Part shown: positions 27,957 to 36,420 of the stretch, in pieces
How positions within the stretch are numbered: the stretch's first letter is position 1
How the letters are laid out: every line of letters starts with the position of its first letter
Assembly (NCBI GenBank): GCA_002842095.1
Contig: PHCB01000011.1
Span: 32,481 to 96,480, forward strand
Length of the DNA: 64,000 nucleotides
Reading direction: 5' to 3'
From: a candidate division BRC1 bacterium HGW-BRC1-1
GTDB taxonomy: Bacteria; Sumerlaeota; Sumerlaeia; Sumerlaeales; Sumerlaeaceae
The notes under the pieces: generated by a model
Databases searched by the model: none
Told to the model about the DNA's origin: nothing
The model's input: the letters and a program-made list of their open reading frames with translations, nothing else
Position numbers and translations under genes: made by a program

Positions 27957-28910
27957 ATGTCCCCGAAGACGGATCTGCCGAAGAAATTACGCGACAACAT
28001 CGCCCGGGTCATCATCGGCAAGGACGAGGTTATTGAACTTGCCCTGACGGCGTTCCTCGCCGGTGGCCATTTGCTGGTGGAAGACGTGCCCGGTCTGGCA
28101 AAAACACTGCTCGCGCGGGCCATCGCTCGCAGTGTGGAAGCTCAATTCCAACGGGTACAATTTACCCCCGACCTGCTCCCCTCAGACATCACGGGGGTTT
28201 CGATTTATAACGAGCGCGAGCACCTGTTCGAATTCCGCCGCGGGCCCGTATTTGCCAACATTCTCCTGGGCGACGAACTCAACCGCGCTACGCCACGCAC
28301 GCAATCTGCTCTGCTGGAGGCCATGGAGGAGCGCCAGGTTACCGTCGACGGAATTTCGCATCCACTGCCCAATCCATTCTTCGTAATGGCGACGCAAAAC
28401 CCTGTTGAACAACAGGGTGTATATCCTCTGCCCGAAGCGCAGGTCGACCGCTTCCTCATGCAGATATCCATCGGATATCCCTCTGCGGCGGATGAAGTTC
28501 GCATCATCGAAAGTCGTTTGGCGGGCTCGCCCCTTGATGAACTGAAACCGGTTTTGTCCGTTGAAGAACTTCTCGATATCCAAAAAGCAGTGCGACGCAT
28601 TCATGTGGACTCGACCGTTTCACAATATGTCGTGCGACTGGTTGACGCCACACGACGCCATCCCGACTTGATTCTGGGGGGCAGTCCGCGTGCTTCCCTA
28701 TCACTTCTGTTATCCGGCCAGGCCCTCGCTTTCTTACGTGGCGAGCCTTTTGTAACTCCGGATCTAATAAAAGCTTTGGCACCTCCGGTACTTCGACACC
28801 GCCTGATCGTGCGGCCCCAGTCCGTTCTTGGTGGTCGAACTCCTGATCAGATTATCCGCGAATTACTTGATGAAATTCCCGTCCCTTTGCTGACCGGCGA
28901 ATTCATCTGA
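27957..28910 (+). CDS. MoxR-family AAA+ ATPase
   Basis: 317 residues from the ATG five bases after GGAG; an upstream in-frame ATG exists but adds residues foreign to the family. Walker A is 'EDVPGLAKT' (42-50), Walker B 'ILLGDELNRATPRTQSALLE', and sensor 'FVMATQNPVEQQGVYPLPEA', all MoxR-type. MoxR proteins act as chaperones for metal insertion or complex maturation, typically with DUF58 and VWA partners. The next two genes fit that arrangement: DUF58 24 bases downstream, then a DUF4129-like membrane protein. Confidence 0.95.
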   Translation: MSPKTDLPKKLRDNIARVIIGKDEVIELALTAFLAGGHLLVEDVPGLAKTLLARAIARSVEAQFQRVQFTPDLLPSDITGVSIYNEREHLFEFRRGPVFANILLGDELNRATPRTQSALLEAMEERQVTVDGISHPLPNPFFVMATQNPVEQQGVYPLPEAQVDRFLMQISIGYPSAADEVRIIESRLAGSPLDELKPVLSVEELLDIQKAVRRIHVDSTVSQYVVRLVDATRRHPDLILGGSPRASLSLLLSGQALAFLRGEPFVTPDLIKALAPPVLRHRLIVRPQSVLGGRTPDQIIRELLDEIPVPLLTGEFI

Positions 28911-28933
28911 TCCTCTAAGCGACTCCCCCATTC

Positions 28934-30214
28934 ATGTCGAACAGCCCCGACCAAGACTTTCAGTTTCACCTCTTCACGAGGCGCAACGTCGTATTGTTTT
29001 TATCCTCCTTCACTTTGATTGCCGGGTTGGCTTCCGCTTCACGAGCCACTTTTGGTTTCGGTCTTTTTCTTCTTACGCTCGTTATCTTCGAATGGTTGGA
29101 AGGACGACGCGTGCAGAGCGGGATTTCCTTACAACGTCTCCATTATCCGAGAGCTTTTGAGGGTGACCGCGTTACGGTGGATTTAACCGCCGAGAACCGA
29201 TCGAAGCGGACGGCCCATCTTGTCGAGATCATCGATTCCTTCTCCCCCTCGGGCAATTATCATCTGGGCCATGTAGCGCCCAACCTGCTGGCGGGTGAAG
29301 GCGTTCAGTTCCGATACCGGCAAACCTGCAAGCATCACCGCGGCATTTATCTGATTGGTCCACTTCGCCTTCGCACACATTCACCCGTGGGACTTTTCAC
29401 CTTCAACCAAACTCGCGACATCGTAACGACGCTGCATGTCTATCCGCAATCTGTGGGCATTATGGGATTCGAAGTTCTTGGCCGGGGAACCCTGCTGGAA
29501 ATTGGCGAGGCAGTCGTGCGCCGGATCGGACGCGGAGAACAGTTTGCTCAGTTACGCGACTACCGCGCCGGCGATCCTCCGCGCTACATCCACTGGCCAT
29601 CCACTGCTCGCAGAGGGTTTCCTCTCGTAAAGGAATTTGAGCAAAATGTCGTCACAGAAATTACGATTTACTGCGACCTCCATCTGCTGTCGCTGGCCGG
29701 TCTGGGTAACAACACTTCGCTGGAAATGCGCATCAAGGCAGCGGCTTCCATCGCTTCGGAAGCGATACGACACCAACATCTGGTGAGGGTTGTTGCGGTC
29801 AAAGACCCCATGGACATGACCACCCTTGCCGCGGGCCGCGACCATTTAACCGCCATCCTCGACTGGTTGGCCCTCCTTAAGGCGGAGGGGATCGGGAGTT
29901 TCGAAGCTCCCGTTATGAACGACGCAGAGCTGTTGAGGGCCGGGTCCACCGCGGTGCTGATTCTCAGCACAATCAACATGAGAACCGAGGCTACAGCCAG
30001 ACTTGTTCAACTCCTTGTGTTGCGTCGCGTGAAAACAATCTGCGTTTTGGTCGATGACCGCTCATTTCTCAAACTTCGCACAGAGCAGGATCAGGCATTT
30101 GCAGATGCACTGCCATTGGCACAGCAGATCGGGATCCTGAAAGAGGCGGGCGCAGATATCTTCACGGTCCTCAACCAGCAAAACCTGGCGACGCAACTCA
30201 GGCTGCCATCATGA
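28934..30214 (+). CDS. DUF58 domain membrane protein
   Basis: 426 residues. Two membrane helices near the N-terminus (about 18-55) are followed by the extracytoplasmic/cytosolic domain of DUF58. Its hallmark 'QLRDYRAGDPPRYIHWPSTA' is at about residues 196-215, and a von Willebrand-like segment follows in the C-terminal part ('EITIYCDLHLLSLAGLG'). DUF58 proteins are coupled to MoxR ATPases. The stop overlaps the next gene by four bases, so the operon is translationally coupled. Biochemical role unknown for the family. Confidence 0.92.
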   Translation: MSNSPDQDFQFHLFTRRNVVLFLSSFTLIAGLASASRATFGFGLFLLTLVIFEWLEGRRVQSGISLQRLHYPRAFEGDRVTVDLTAENRSKRTAHLVEIIDSFSPSGNYHLGHVAPNLLAGEGVQFRYRQTCKHHRGIYLIGPLRLRTHSPVGLFTFNQTRDIVTTLHVYPQSVGIMGFEVLGRGTLLEIGEAVVRRIGRGEQFAQLRDYRAGDPPRYIHWPSTARRGFPLVKEFEQNVVTEITIYCDLHLLSLAGLGNNTSLEMRIKAAASIASEAIRHQHLVRVVAVKDPMDMTTLAAGRDHLTAILDWLALLKAEGIGSFEAPVMNDAELLRAGSTAVLILSTINMRTEATARLVQLLVLRRVKTICVLVDDRSFLKLRTEQDQAFADALPLAQQIGILKEAGADIFTVLNQQNLATQLRLPS

Positions 30215-31422
30215 CGCCCCTGCCACGAACAGAAGAACGGGCAGAAAGTCGCATCGCATTCGGACTTGGTTTTGCCTTAATCCTCACCGCTGCCATTCCG
30301 ACCTCTCTGGTGCTATTGCAGAATTTCCCAGACTGGAATCTCGCCAGAGTCATCGCGATCGTTATCGGCCTTTATGCGGTCCTCCTCACCATCGGGATTG
30401 CCGGACGCGATTCAATCTCGGATTTGCTCCGCTCCGGCCCTCCGTCACAAGCCGTCTTTCTCTGGGCGGCCTCCGGCGCTCTCTTCATATCACCGGCACT
30501 CTTTCAAGGCCGCTTCAATTTCGCGGTTGGAGTGTCCTTGGTGTTGGTTCCCCTAGCCCTTGTGGTCGGAACGGAAGGAGGGATTTCACGTTTTCTTCTG
30601 CTTTGCGGAACCCTCTTCGTCGCGACCGCCACCCGCATTCCCGAGCCACAGAGTTATATCCTTCTGGGAGCGTTCAGCGCGTGTTTTCTTGCGTCTCTAT
30701 CCCACGCTCATTTCTTTCTGAGACTTTCCCATTTCCGTTCCGTGGCAAAATTCGGCGCGTTCATTCCCTTCGGCAATGCAGTAAGGCAGGCCGCGTCTGC
30801 CGGTTTCGTCACCCTCACCTTGTTATGGTTAACCCCCGACCTCAAACCCCTGAAGAGTTTGCTACTGCCCGCCTCCAGAGAACTTCGGCGCCGATCTCCC
30901 ATCACTCAGAATACGATAACAGAAGTTTCGATGCTCAGGCAGGTGATCTACAGCATTCTGCTGTTGTTGGTCACCGTGGCAGCTTTGGCTTTCTCGCGTT
31001 GGATAATCGACCGCTTTCAGAAGCGACGAGAAGCCCCCTTACCGGAATCTGTCGGGGTGCCCATGGGAACACCATACGCGATAAAGCGCACCGAATCGAG
31101 AACAGCGCCTTCAATTCCAGACGAGCCCCGCGAAAAAATTGCAGCGAAGTTTCGTCAACTCTCGCAAGATATGGAACGCGTCGGTGCGGCTCGGCGGCCT
31201 TCCCAAACTGCGGAAGAATTCCTACAGGGTCTCATCACCCGCGGTGATCTTCCGCAGGATGAGATATCCCGACTGACCCACGATTTCATTTCATCGCGCT
31301 ATTCGGATGAGGCCGTCAGCCCCACAAAAGCAGCAGCGTACGCAACCCGTGTTGATCGATTCCTGAGCGGATTGAAGGTCATGAAAGCAAAATCGAGTGG
31401 CTCAGAGGAAAACGCAGATTAA
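30211..31422 (+). CDS. membrane protein of MoxR-DUF58 operon, DUF4129-like C-terminus
   Basis: 403 residues. About six hydrophobic segments occupy residues 15-210, with one more near 245-265. The soluble C-terminus 'EKIAAKFRQLSQDMERVGAA' with 'PSQTAEEFLQGLITRGD' resembles the DUF4129 end of transglutaminase-type proteins, but the transglutaminase domain itself is absent. It probably fills that partner's place in the complex. It ends four bases inside the convergent ispF gene. Confidence 0.75.
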   Translation: MTPLPRTEERAESRIAFGLGFALILTAAIPTSLVLLQNFPDWNLARVIAIVIGLYAVLLTIGIAGRDSISDLLRSGPPSQAVFLWAASGALFISPALFQGRFNFAVGVSLVLVPLALVVGTEGGISRFLLLCGTLFVATATRIPEPQSYILLGAFSACFLASLSHAHFFLRLSHFRSVAKFGAFIPFGNAVRQAASAGFVTLTLLWLTPDLKPLKSLLLPASRELRRRSPITQNTITEVSMLRQVIYSILLLLVTVAALAFSRWIIDRFQKRREAPLPESVGVPMGTPYAIKRTESRTAPSIPDEPREKIAAKFRQLSQDMERVGAARRPSQTAEEFLQGLITRGDLPQDEISRLTHDFISSRYSDEAVSPTKAAAYATRVDRFLSGLKVMKAKSSGSEENAD

Positions 31423-31925
31423 CGTGACGCGTCCCGGCGTTCTAACAACACGACGGCCTGGGCAACCATTCCCTCTTCACGACCGATAGCGCCCATTGTT
31501 TCCATCGTGGTTGCCTTTATTCCAACCGCGCCCTCAGACACGCCGATTGCAGCCGAAATGGATGCTCGCATCGATGCCACATACGGACCGATTTTAGGCT
31601 TCTCGGCAAGGATCACACAGTCCAAATTGGAAACCGCGTAGCCCTGTGCACTCACCATCTTCATGCTCTCTTCCACGAACTTCAGGCTGGGGCAATCCTT
31701 CCACCGTGGATCAGTGTTGGGAAAATGCTGGCCAATATCTCCTTCGCCAATTGCACCCAACAACGCATCGCAAATTGCATGGAGAAGAACATCCGCATCC
31801 GAGTGGCCGAGCAATCCCCTGTCATGAGGGATCAGAACCCCGCCCAACATAAGTTTACGACCTTCCGCAAACTGATGGGTGTCGAAACCCAGACCCACTC
31901 GAAACAATGGCTTCTGATCGCTCAT
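31419..31925 (-). CDS. ispF: 2-C-methyl-D-erythritol 2,4-cyclodiphosphate synthase
   Basis: 168 residues; the metal-binding 'GLGFDTHQF' has D15 and H17, and the conserved 'GHSDADVLLHAICDALLGA' and 'GIKATTMETMGAIGREEG' are intact. It cyclises CDP-ME-2-phosphate in the MEP isoprenoid pathway. Its start overlaps the ispD stop by four bases, a common ispD-ispF arrangement. Dxs for the same pathway is elsewhere in the window (56-58 kb). Confidence 0.97.
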   Translation of the reverse strand: MSDQKPLFRVGLGFDTHQFAEGRKLMLGGVLIPHDRGLLGHSDADVLLHAICDALLGAIGEGDIGQHFPNTDPRWKDCPSLKFVEESMKMVSAQGYAVSNLDCVILAEKPKIGPYVASMRASISAAIGVSEGAVGIKATTMETMGAIGREEGMVAQAVVLLERRDASR

Positions 31926-32632
31926 CGGTTGTCCGTCTCCTCTATGTAAGCTGCGGCGAGCGTTTCCGCTACTGCCCAGTCTTCTGGTGTCGTTACTTTC
32001 AGATTCGTTCGCGGTGAATGGACAACCCGCACATCCACACCAAATTCAGCCAGCGCAGATGCCTCATCTGTGATGAGAATCCCTTTTTGAACGCAATGTC
32101 TTAGGGCATCCATAAGCACGCCGCGCCGGGCGAATTGCGGCGTTTGAGCAGCCCACAAGGTTTCGCGGTCTTCCGTGGCTGAGATAACATTCGATCCTTT
32201 CGCCACGCGTTTCACCGTATCCGTAACGGGACTCGCGAGAATAGCGGCCCCGTGTTGCCGGGCGATCTCTATCGCCTCGTGCACGGCCGGACCGGGAAAT
32301 GGGCGCGCTCCATCATGAACTCCGGCGAAGTCGCAAGTTTCCGGCAATGCAGAAAGCCCCGCCAATACCGAATCCTGACGATTCTCCCCGCCCACCACCA
32401 TTGCGGTTAATTTTTTCAATCCAGTTTCCTTCGCTTCTTTTTCCATGAAGGGAAGGTGCGCTTCGGGGCCGACGATAACCACTGAGCAGACATCCTGAAG
32501 AGAATCGAAAAAACGCGAACTCCACAGGAACAGGGGAAGACCACCCAATCGTTGCAACTGCTTCGGGATGTCGCCTCCCATGCGCAATCCTGATCCCGCC
32601 GCCACAATAACAATGCCACAATCAGCTTTCAT
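31922..32632 (-). CDS. ispD: 2-C-methyl-D-erythritol 4-phosphate cytidylyltransferase
   Basis: 236 residues. The nucleotidyltransferase motif 'VAAGSGLRMGGDIPKQLQRL' is at the N-terminus, 'VHDGARPF' in the middle, and 'ITDEASALAEFGVDVRVVHS' near the end. It couples MEP to CTP. It overlaps the upstream glycosyltransferase by four bases and ispF by four bases, so the three form one translationally coupled unit. Confidence 0.96.
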   Translation of the reverse strand: MKADCGIVIVAAGSGLRMGGDIPKQLQRLGGLPLFLWSSRFFDSLQDVCSVVIVGPEAHLPFMEKEAKETGLKKLTAMVVGGENRQDSVLAGLSALPETCDFAGVHDGARPFPGPAVHEAIEIARQHGAAILASPVTDTVKRVAKGSNVISATEDRETLWAAQTPQFARRGVLMDALRHCVQKGILITDEASALAEFGVDVRVVHSPRTNLKVTTPEDWAVAETLAAAYIEETDNR

Positions 32633-33765
32633 GTCTTCACCGTTATAAGTTCACGCGCCGCATCCAAAAACATTTGGGCCGATTTCTTCCATGAGAAAGA
32701 AGCCGCGCGTTCTAATGATGGCCCGTGGGGTTGGGAACGAGGTGTCTCCGATGAGATCATTTTTCGCAACCATTCGTCCACTTCATCGCCATTCGAGAAG
32801 TCCAGATACCGCGCAGCATCTCCGCCGACTTCGGGAAGAGCTCCGCCACGAGACGCAACTACAGGACATCCGCAGGCCATCGCCTCTAACACCGGAAGGC
32901 CGAATCCTTCGTGGAGCGATGGAAACACAAATGCCTCGGCGCCGGAGTAAAGCGCCCGCATCTCTCGCAGAGTCACGCGCCCAAGTTGTAACACACCCAT
33001 ATTGGGCGATGTCTCTCGCTTCACCCGGCCTCCTGCCAGAACCAAGGTCCAGTCCTGCGGCGCAATCTTTCTCCAGACATTGACCAGAGCAGAAACGTTT
33101 TTCCGAGGATCGTCCAGAGATGGAGCCAGCAACCAGCCTCCCTTGAGGGACTTGGCCGCATCGGGGAGACCTTCAGCTTCAGGTTGGAACCACGACGAAG
33201 CAGCCTCCGGAACAACAAATATTCGATCCGCGGCATGAGGAAACAAGCGCGTCAGTTCGCAACGGGTGTTCTCACTGGGAACGTGGATCGCCTGAGAAGC
33301 GTTGACCGATAGACGGACAACCCAGCGCATATAGTGTCTGAACCCAGCCGGATAACATGCGCCGTAGGTGAACATCGTCACATCGTGAATCGTCACGATC
33401 TTCGGAATTTTCATAGGCGCCCAGGGCACAGCGAAAGCACAACCCCAGAAGAGATCAGATCCACTTTCTGCAGCCACCCTTGGCAGTTGGAAATGTTCGT
33501 ACAGATCCCCTTTGGGATGCGACTGATAATCTGCCGAGACTGGAACTACGTTCACGTTAGCGGCTTTGCTATGCCAACGCTGTGGTTCCAGTGATGCGAC
33601 CGTCATCCTCGCTCCTGCAATTTCGGCCAGGTGCAAAATCATTTGCTCGGCAAAAACCCCAACTCCCGTTTGACCTGAACGCACCACACGGGCATCAGCG
33701 AAAATGCGCAGAGGTTCGCTCGCATTCGATCTGCCTGTTTCTTTATCCGGGGGGCTCAAAACCAT
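32629..33765 (-). CDS. glycosyltransferase family 1/4 (GT-B fold)
   Basis: 378 residues. The C-terminal nucleotide-sugar site 'SGAEAFVFPSLHEGFGLPVL' followed by 'EAMACGCPVVAS' contains the EX7E-type motif of GT4. The N-terminal half has 'TIHDVTMFTYGACYPAGFRH'. It is soluble or peripheral and transfers a sugar to an unknown acceptor. It is first in the GT-ispD-ispF operon; this neighbour relation suggests a lipid-linked acceptor but does not prove it. No Shine-Dalgarno precedes the chosen ATG. Confidence 0.85.
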   Translation of the reverse strand: MVLSPPDKETGRSNASEPLRIFADARVVRSGQTGVGVFAEQMILHLAEIAGARMTVASLEPQRWHSKAANVNVVPVSADYQSHPKGDLYEHFQLPRVAAESGSDLFWGCAFAVPWAPMKIPKIVTIHDVTMFTYGACYPAGFRHYMRWVVRLSVNASQAIHVPSENTRCELTRLFPHAADRIFVVPEAASSWFQPEAEGLPDAAKSLKGGWLLAPSLDDPRKNVSALVNVWRKIAPQDWTLVLAGGRVKRETSPNMGVLQLGRVTLREMRALYSGAEAFVFPSLHEGFGLPVLEAMACGCPVVASRGGALPEVGGDAARYLDFSNGDEVDEWLRKMISSETPRSQPHGPSLERAASFSWKKSAQMFLDAARELITVKT

Positions 33766-33845
33766 GGCACCAAAAGCGACTTATGCGTGGTGATCTGCAA
33801 CCATCATATGAATGCACATCCCCCAACGTCGCAATTTATCTGAAC

Positions 33846-34265
33846 GTGTGCGCAAAAAAATCATATCGCCCTTGGAAAGTCTGGGCAGGTCGGCTCTGGG
33901 CTTCTCCGAACACGCTTTTGGGGATCGCAATCGGACTGCTCAACGCAAACCTCCCCCATCGGCATGAAGATCGAACGATCGACATCTTCCTAACGCGCGG
34001 CCCAGTCCACTCATTTTGCAAATTGCTTGGGATTCATGCTTTCACCATGGGCGATTGTGTTCTGTGGCGTTTGCCTCCCACGCCCTATTTGCGGCTCCAT
34101 GAGGAGCGGCATGTGCTCCAGTATCATGTGCTCGGTCCATTTTTTCTGCCTCTGTATTTTGCCCTGCTACTTACCTGCGGCTACTGGAATCACCCATTCG
34201 AAAAAGATGCTCGGCGCGCGAGCCAGTGCGCCCTTCCACCGCTTGATTTCCCCCACCAGAATTAA
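33846..34265 (+). CDS. small membrane protein with HEERH motif, unknown
   Basis: 139 residues from a GTG. The frame is open further upstream, but those residues lie over the divergent glycosyltransferase and look foreign; an ATG at 33783 is an alternative. The protein has 'WASPNTLLGIAIGLL', then 'LHEERHVLQYHVLGPFFLPL', and a C-terminal 'YWNHPFEKDARR'. This W-x(2)-PNTLLG ... HExRHVxQ ... NPFExxAR pattern recurs in an uncharacterised bacterial membrane family that I recognise but cannot name. HEERH may be a zinc site. Expression and start are uncertain, since no Shine-Dalgarno is visible. Confidence 0.6.
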   Translation: MCAKKSYRPWKVWAGRLWASPNTLLGIAIGLLNANLPHRHEDRTIDIFLTRGPVHSFCKLLGIHAFTMGDCVLWRLPPTPYLRLHEERHVLQYHVLGPFFLPLYFALLLTCGYWNHPFEKDARRASQCALPPLDFPHQN

Positions 34266-34383
34266 CCGGAAGCAGCGCCCTTTTCATTAGACTTCAATCG
34301 ATTGCCGACGTTGAAGACACTTGGAAAACAGAAACCCTCCTCGCATCCTTTCAGGATATCTCATTAAAGGAATTTATCTCTCC

Positions 34384-35145
34384 ATGCATTTACCAAATCC
34401 TCTCGCGCTTCAGATGTGGACCCTTCGTGCTCAGGGCGGGCCGGAACTTTTGGCAGCCATCAAGGACGTCTCACACATTGGATATGGAGCGGTGGAATTC
34501 GCCGGTTTCGGAACAACATCCGCAAAGGAAGTTCGATCGGTTATGGATGCGGAAGGGATCGTCGCCGCCGGTTCCCATGTTGGTGTCGATGCCCTGGAGA
34601 AGGATTTCGACCGCATCGCTGACTATCACGAAGAAGTTCAATGCCGAAACATCATCGTTCCATCGCCTCCCGCTGGATTTGAATTCACTGCAGAGAGCTG
34701 GCATGACCTCGGCCTCAGATTAGCAGCCTTGCAGCCCCGATGCGAAAGTCGCGGCCTCAAGCTTGGTTATCATAACCATAATCGTGAATTGGAGCGGTTT
34801 GATGATGCTCCTGCGTTGGATATTCTCCTGAAATCCGCCGGCCCGAGTGTTGGCGCGGAACTGGACCTGTACTGGTTAGCCTTTGCGGGAGACGATCCCG
34901 TGGAATCCATCCGTCAACGTGCCGATGCATGTGCCTGGGTTCACTTGAAAGACATGAGCAGATCAACGCCACCGACAGACGTAGAGGTCGGCGAGGGAAT
35001 TCTTGAATGGGCCTCCATTCTTCAGGCCTGTCAGGATGCGTGTGTGGAGTGGTTCGTCGTGGAGATGGACAATCCACCCAAGCCGGGACTGGAAAGCAGC
35101 GCGATCGCTTTAAACAATCTGCGCAAAATGGGCGTGACCTGGTAA
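34384..35145 (+). CDS. sugar phosphate isomerase/epimerase-like TIM barrel
   Basis: 253 residues from the ATG giving MHLPNPLALQMWTLR; a TTG 21 codons upstream is open but unsupported. The xylose-isomerase-like barrel (AP endonuclease 2 superfamily, PF01261 type) shows 'LKLGYHNHNRELERFD', 'GAELDLYWLAFAGDD' and 'ACAWVHLKDMSRS', which place the metal-binding His, Glu and Asp as in IolE/IolI relatives. It acts on a sugar or inositol derivative; the substrate is unknown. No inositol genes are near. It converges on galT. Confidence 0.85.
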   Translation: MHLPNPLALQMWTLRAQGGPELLAAIKDVSHIGYGAVEFAGFGTTSAKEVRSVMDAEGIVAAGSHVGVDALEKDFDRIADYHEEVQCRNIIVPSPPAGFEFTAESWHDLGLRLAALQPRCESRGLKLGYHNHNRELERFDDAPALDILLKSAGPSVGAELDLYWLAFAGDDPVESIRQRADACAWVHLKDMSRSTPPTDVEVGEGILEWASILQACQDACVEWFVVEMDNPPKPGLESSAIALNNLRKMGVTW

Positions 35146-35204
35146 ACTAAACGATCATTCCGACCCCGGCCGCCTTGTGGCCCAAGCTCCCCGGTCCGTG
35201 GTCT

Positions 35205-36293
35205 TCAGTGAATCATCTGGATGTCAGATATGTTTGAAGACCCGTCATCGTCATCGGATTGATTGTCTTCGCCCTCTGTGTCGCTTTCACTCGGTAGTCC
35301 CGAGGTGAGCAAAACCCGCGCAGCCTGTTCGGGTGGAATGGGGTTGATATAAAACCCGGTCCCCCACTCGAAGCCGGCCACCTTCGTCAACTTCGGCATA
35401 ATCTCGATATGCCAGTGATAATAGGGCACATCGCCCGTGTCGTTGAACGGGGTGGTATGGATCACGAAATTATAGGCAGGATCCTTCAGGGCCTTTTTCA
35501 ACATCGAGAACGTAGTCTTCATCAGGGAAGCCAAATCTGCGACGTGATTCTTCTGGATGTCGTTGAAGAATGAAACGTGCTCTTTCGGCAGAATCCAGGT
35601 TTCAAACGGAAAACGGCTGGCGAAGGGCAGAAATGCGATGAAGGCATCGTTCTCTGCGATCACGCGGACCTTGTCGTTCAGTTCCTGCTGAATGATGTCG
35701 CAAAAAACGCAGCGCTCTTTGTAATCGTAATACTTGGATGCTCCCGACAACTCTTCCTGAACTCGCTTGGGCACAATGGGCATTGCGATGATCTGCGAGT
35801 GAGGATGCTCCAGAGATGCCCCCGCTTCCCGGCCCCAGTTCTTGAAGATGAGGATGTACTTCATCCGGTGGTCTTTTCGCATCTCCACGGTGCGATCTCG
35901 GAATGCCCAGATGACCTCCTGAATCTTCTCAACGGAGAGGTCCGCAATGGTGTTGTCGTGGCTCGGCGATTCGATAACGACTTCATGCTGACCAAACCCG
36001 GTGATGCGATCGTACATTCCTTCGCCCGACCGTTTGGGGGGCGTCTCGGTTTGTAATGCCGGAAACTTGTTCGGCACAACCCGTGTCCACCAGCCCTCGG
36101 TGTCCTTGGCGGAGCCTGGCTGGCGATAGCTGAGAGTTTCTGGCGGAGTGCTTTTTTCGTTGCCGGGACAAAAAGGGCAAAAGCCGCCCTTACGTTCCTC
36201 CGGCACTTTTCCAAATGCAGCAGGCCTCTTGGCTCGCTCCGTCGCGATGATGACCCATCTCCCCGTTACGGGGTCTTTTCTCAGTTCAGGCAT
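35205..36293 (-). CDS. galT: galactose-1-phosphate uridylyltransferase
   Basis: 362 residues. The nucleophilic histidine lies in 'GASLEHPHSQIIAMP' (H163-P-H165). Metal-ligand cysteines are in 'GFCPFCPG' (C39, C42), and a second Cys pair 'CVFCDII' is near residue 194. 'YYHWHIEIMPKL' is the C-terminal HIT-like block. It exchanges UMP between UDP-glucose and galactose 1-phosphate in the Leloir pathway. The last 25 residues are a Asp/Ser-rich tail not found in the core family. No galK or galE is adjacent. Confidence 0.93.
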   Translation of the reverse strand: MPELRKDPVTGRWVIIATERAKRPAAFGKVPEERKGGFCPFCPGNEKSTPPETLSYRQPGSAKDTEGWWTRVVPNKFPALQTETPPKRSGEGMYDRITGFGQHEVVIESPSHDNTIADLSVEKIQEVIWAFRDRTVEMRKDHRMKYILIFKNWGREAGASLEHPHSQIIAMPIVPKRVQEELSGASKYYDYKERCVFCDIIQQELNDKVRVIAENDAFIAFLPFASRFPFETWILPKEHVSFFNDIQKNHVADLASLMKTTFSMLKKALKDPAYNFVIHTTPFNDTGDVPYYHWHIEIMPKLTKVAGFEWGTGFYINPIPPEQAARVLLTSGLPSESDTEGEDNQSDDDDGSSNISDIQMIH

Positions 36294-36420
36294 ATCTCAG
36301 TCACTATGGGGAAATGTAATGACCGCCGAAAAACAACAGCCACTCGAATTAGTTCAAAATACGCTAACAACCTATCACCGTTTCATTTTCAGGCGCAAAC
36401 ATGAATGCGTTCTTCGGCAA

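Noticed and set aside
33582..33845. Upstream extension of the HEERH membrane protein frame
   Set aside because: It overlaps the 5' end of the divergent glycosyltransferase and encodes no family-like residues.
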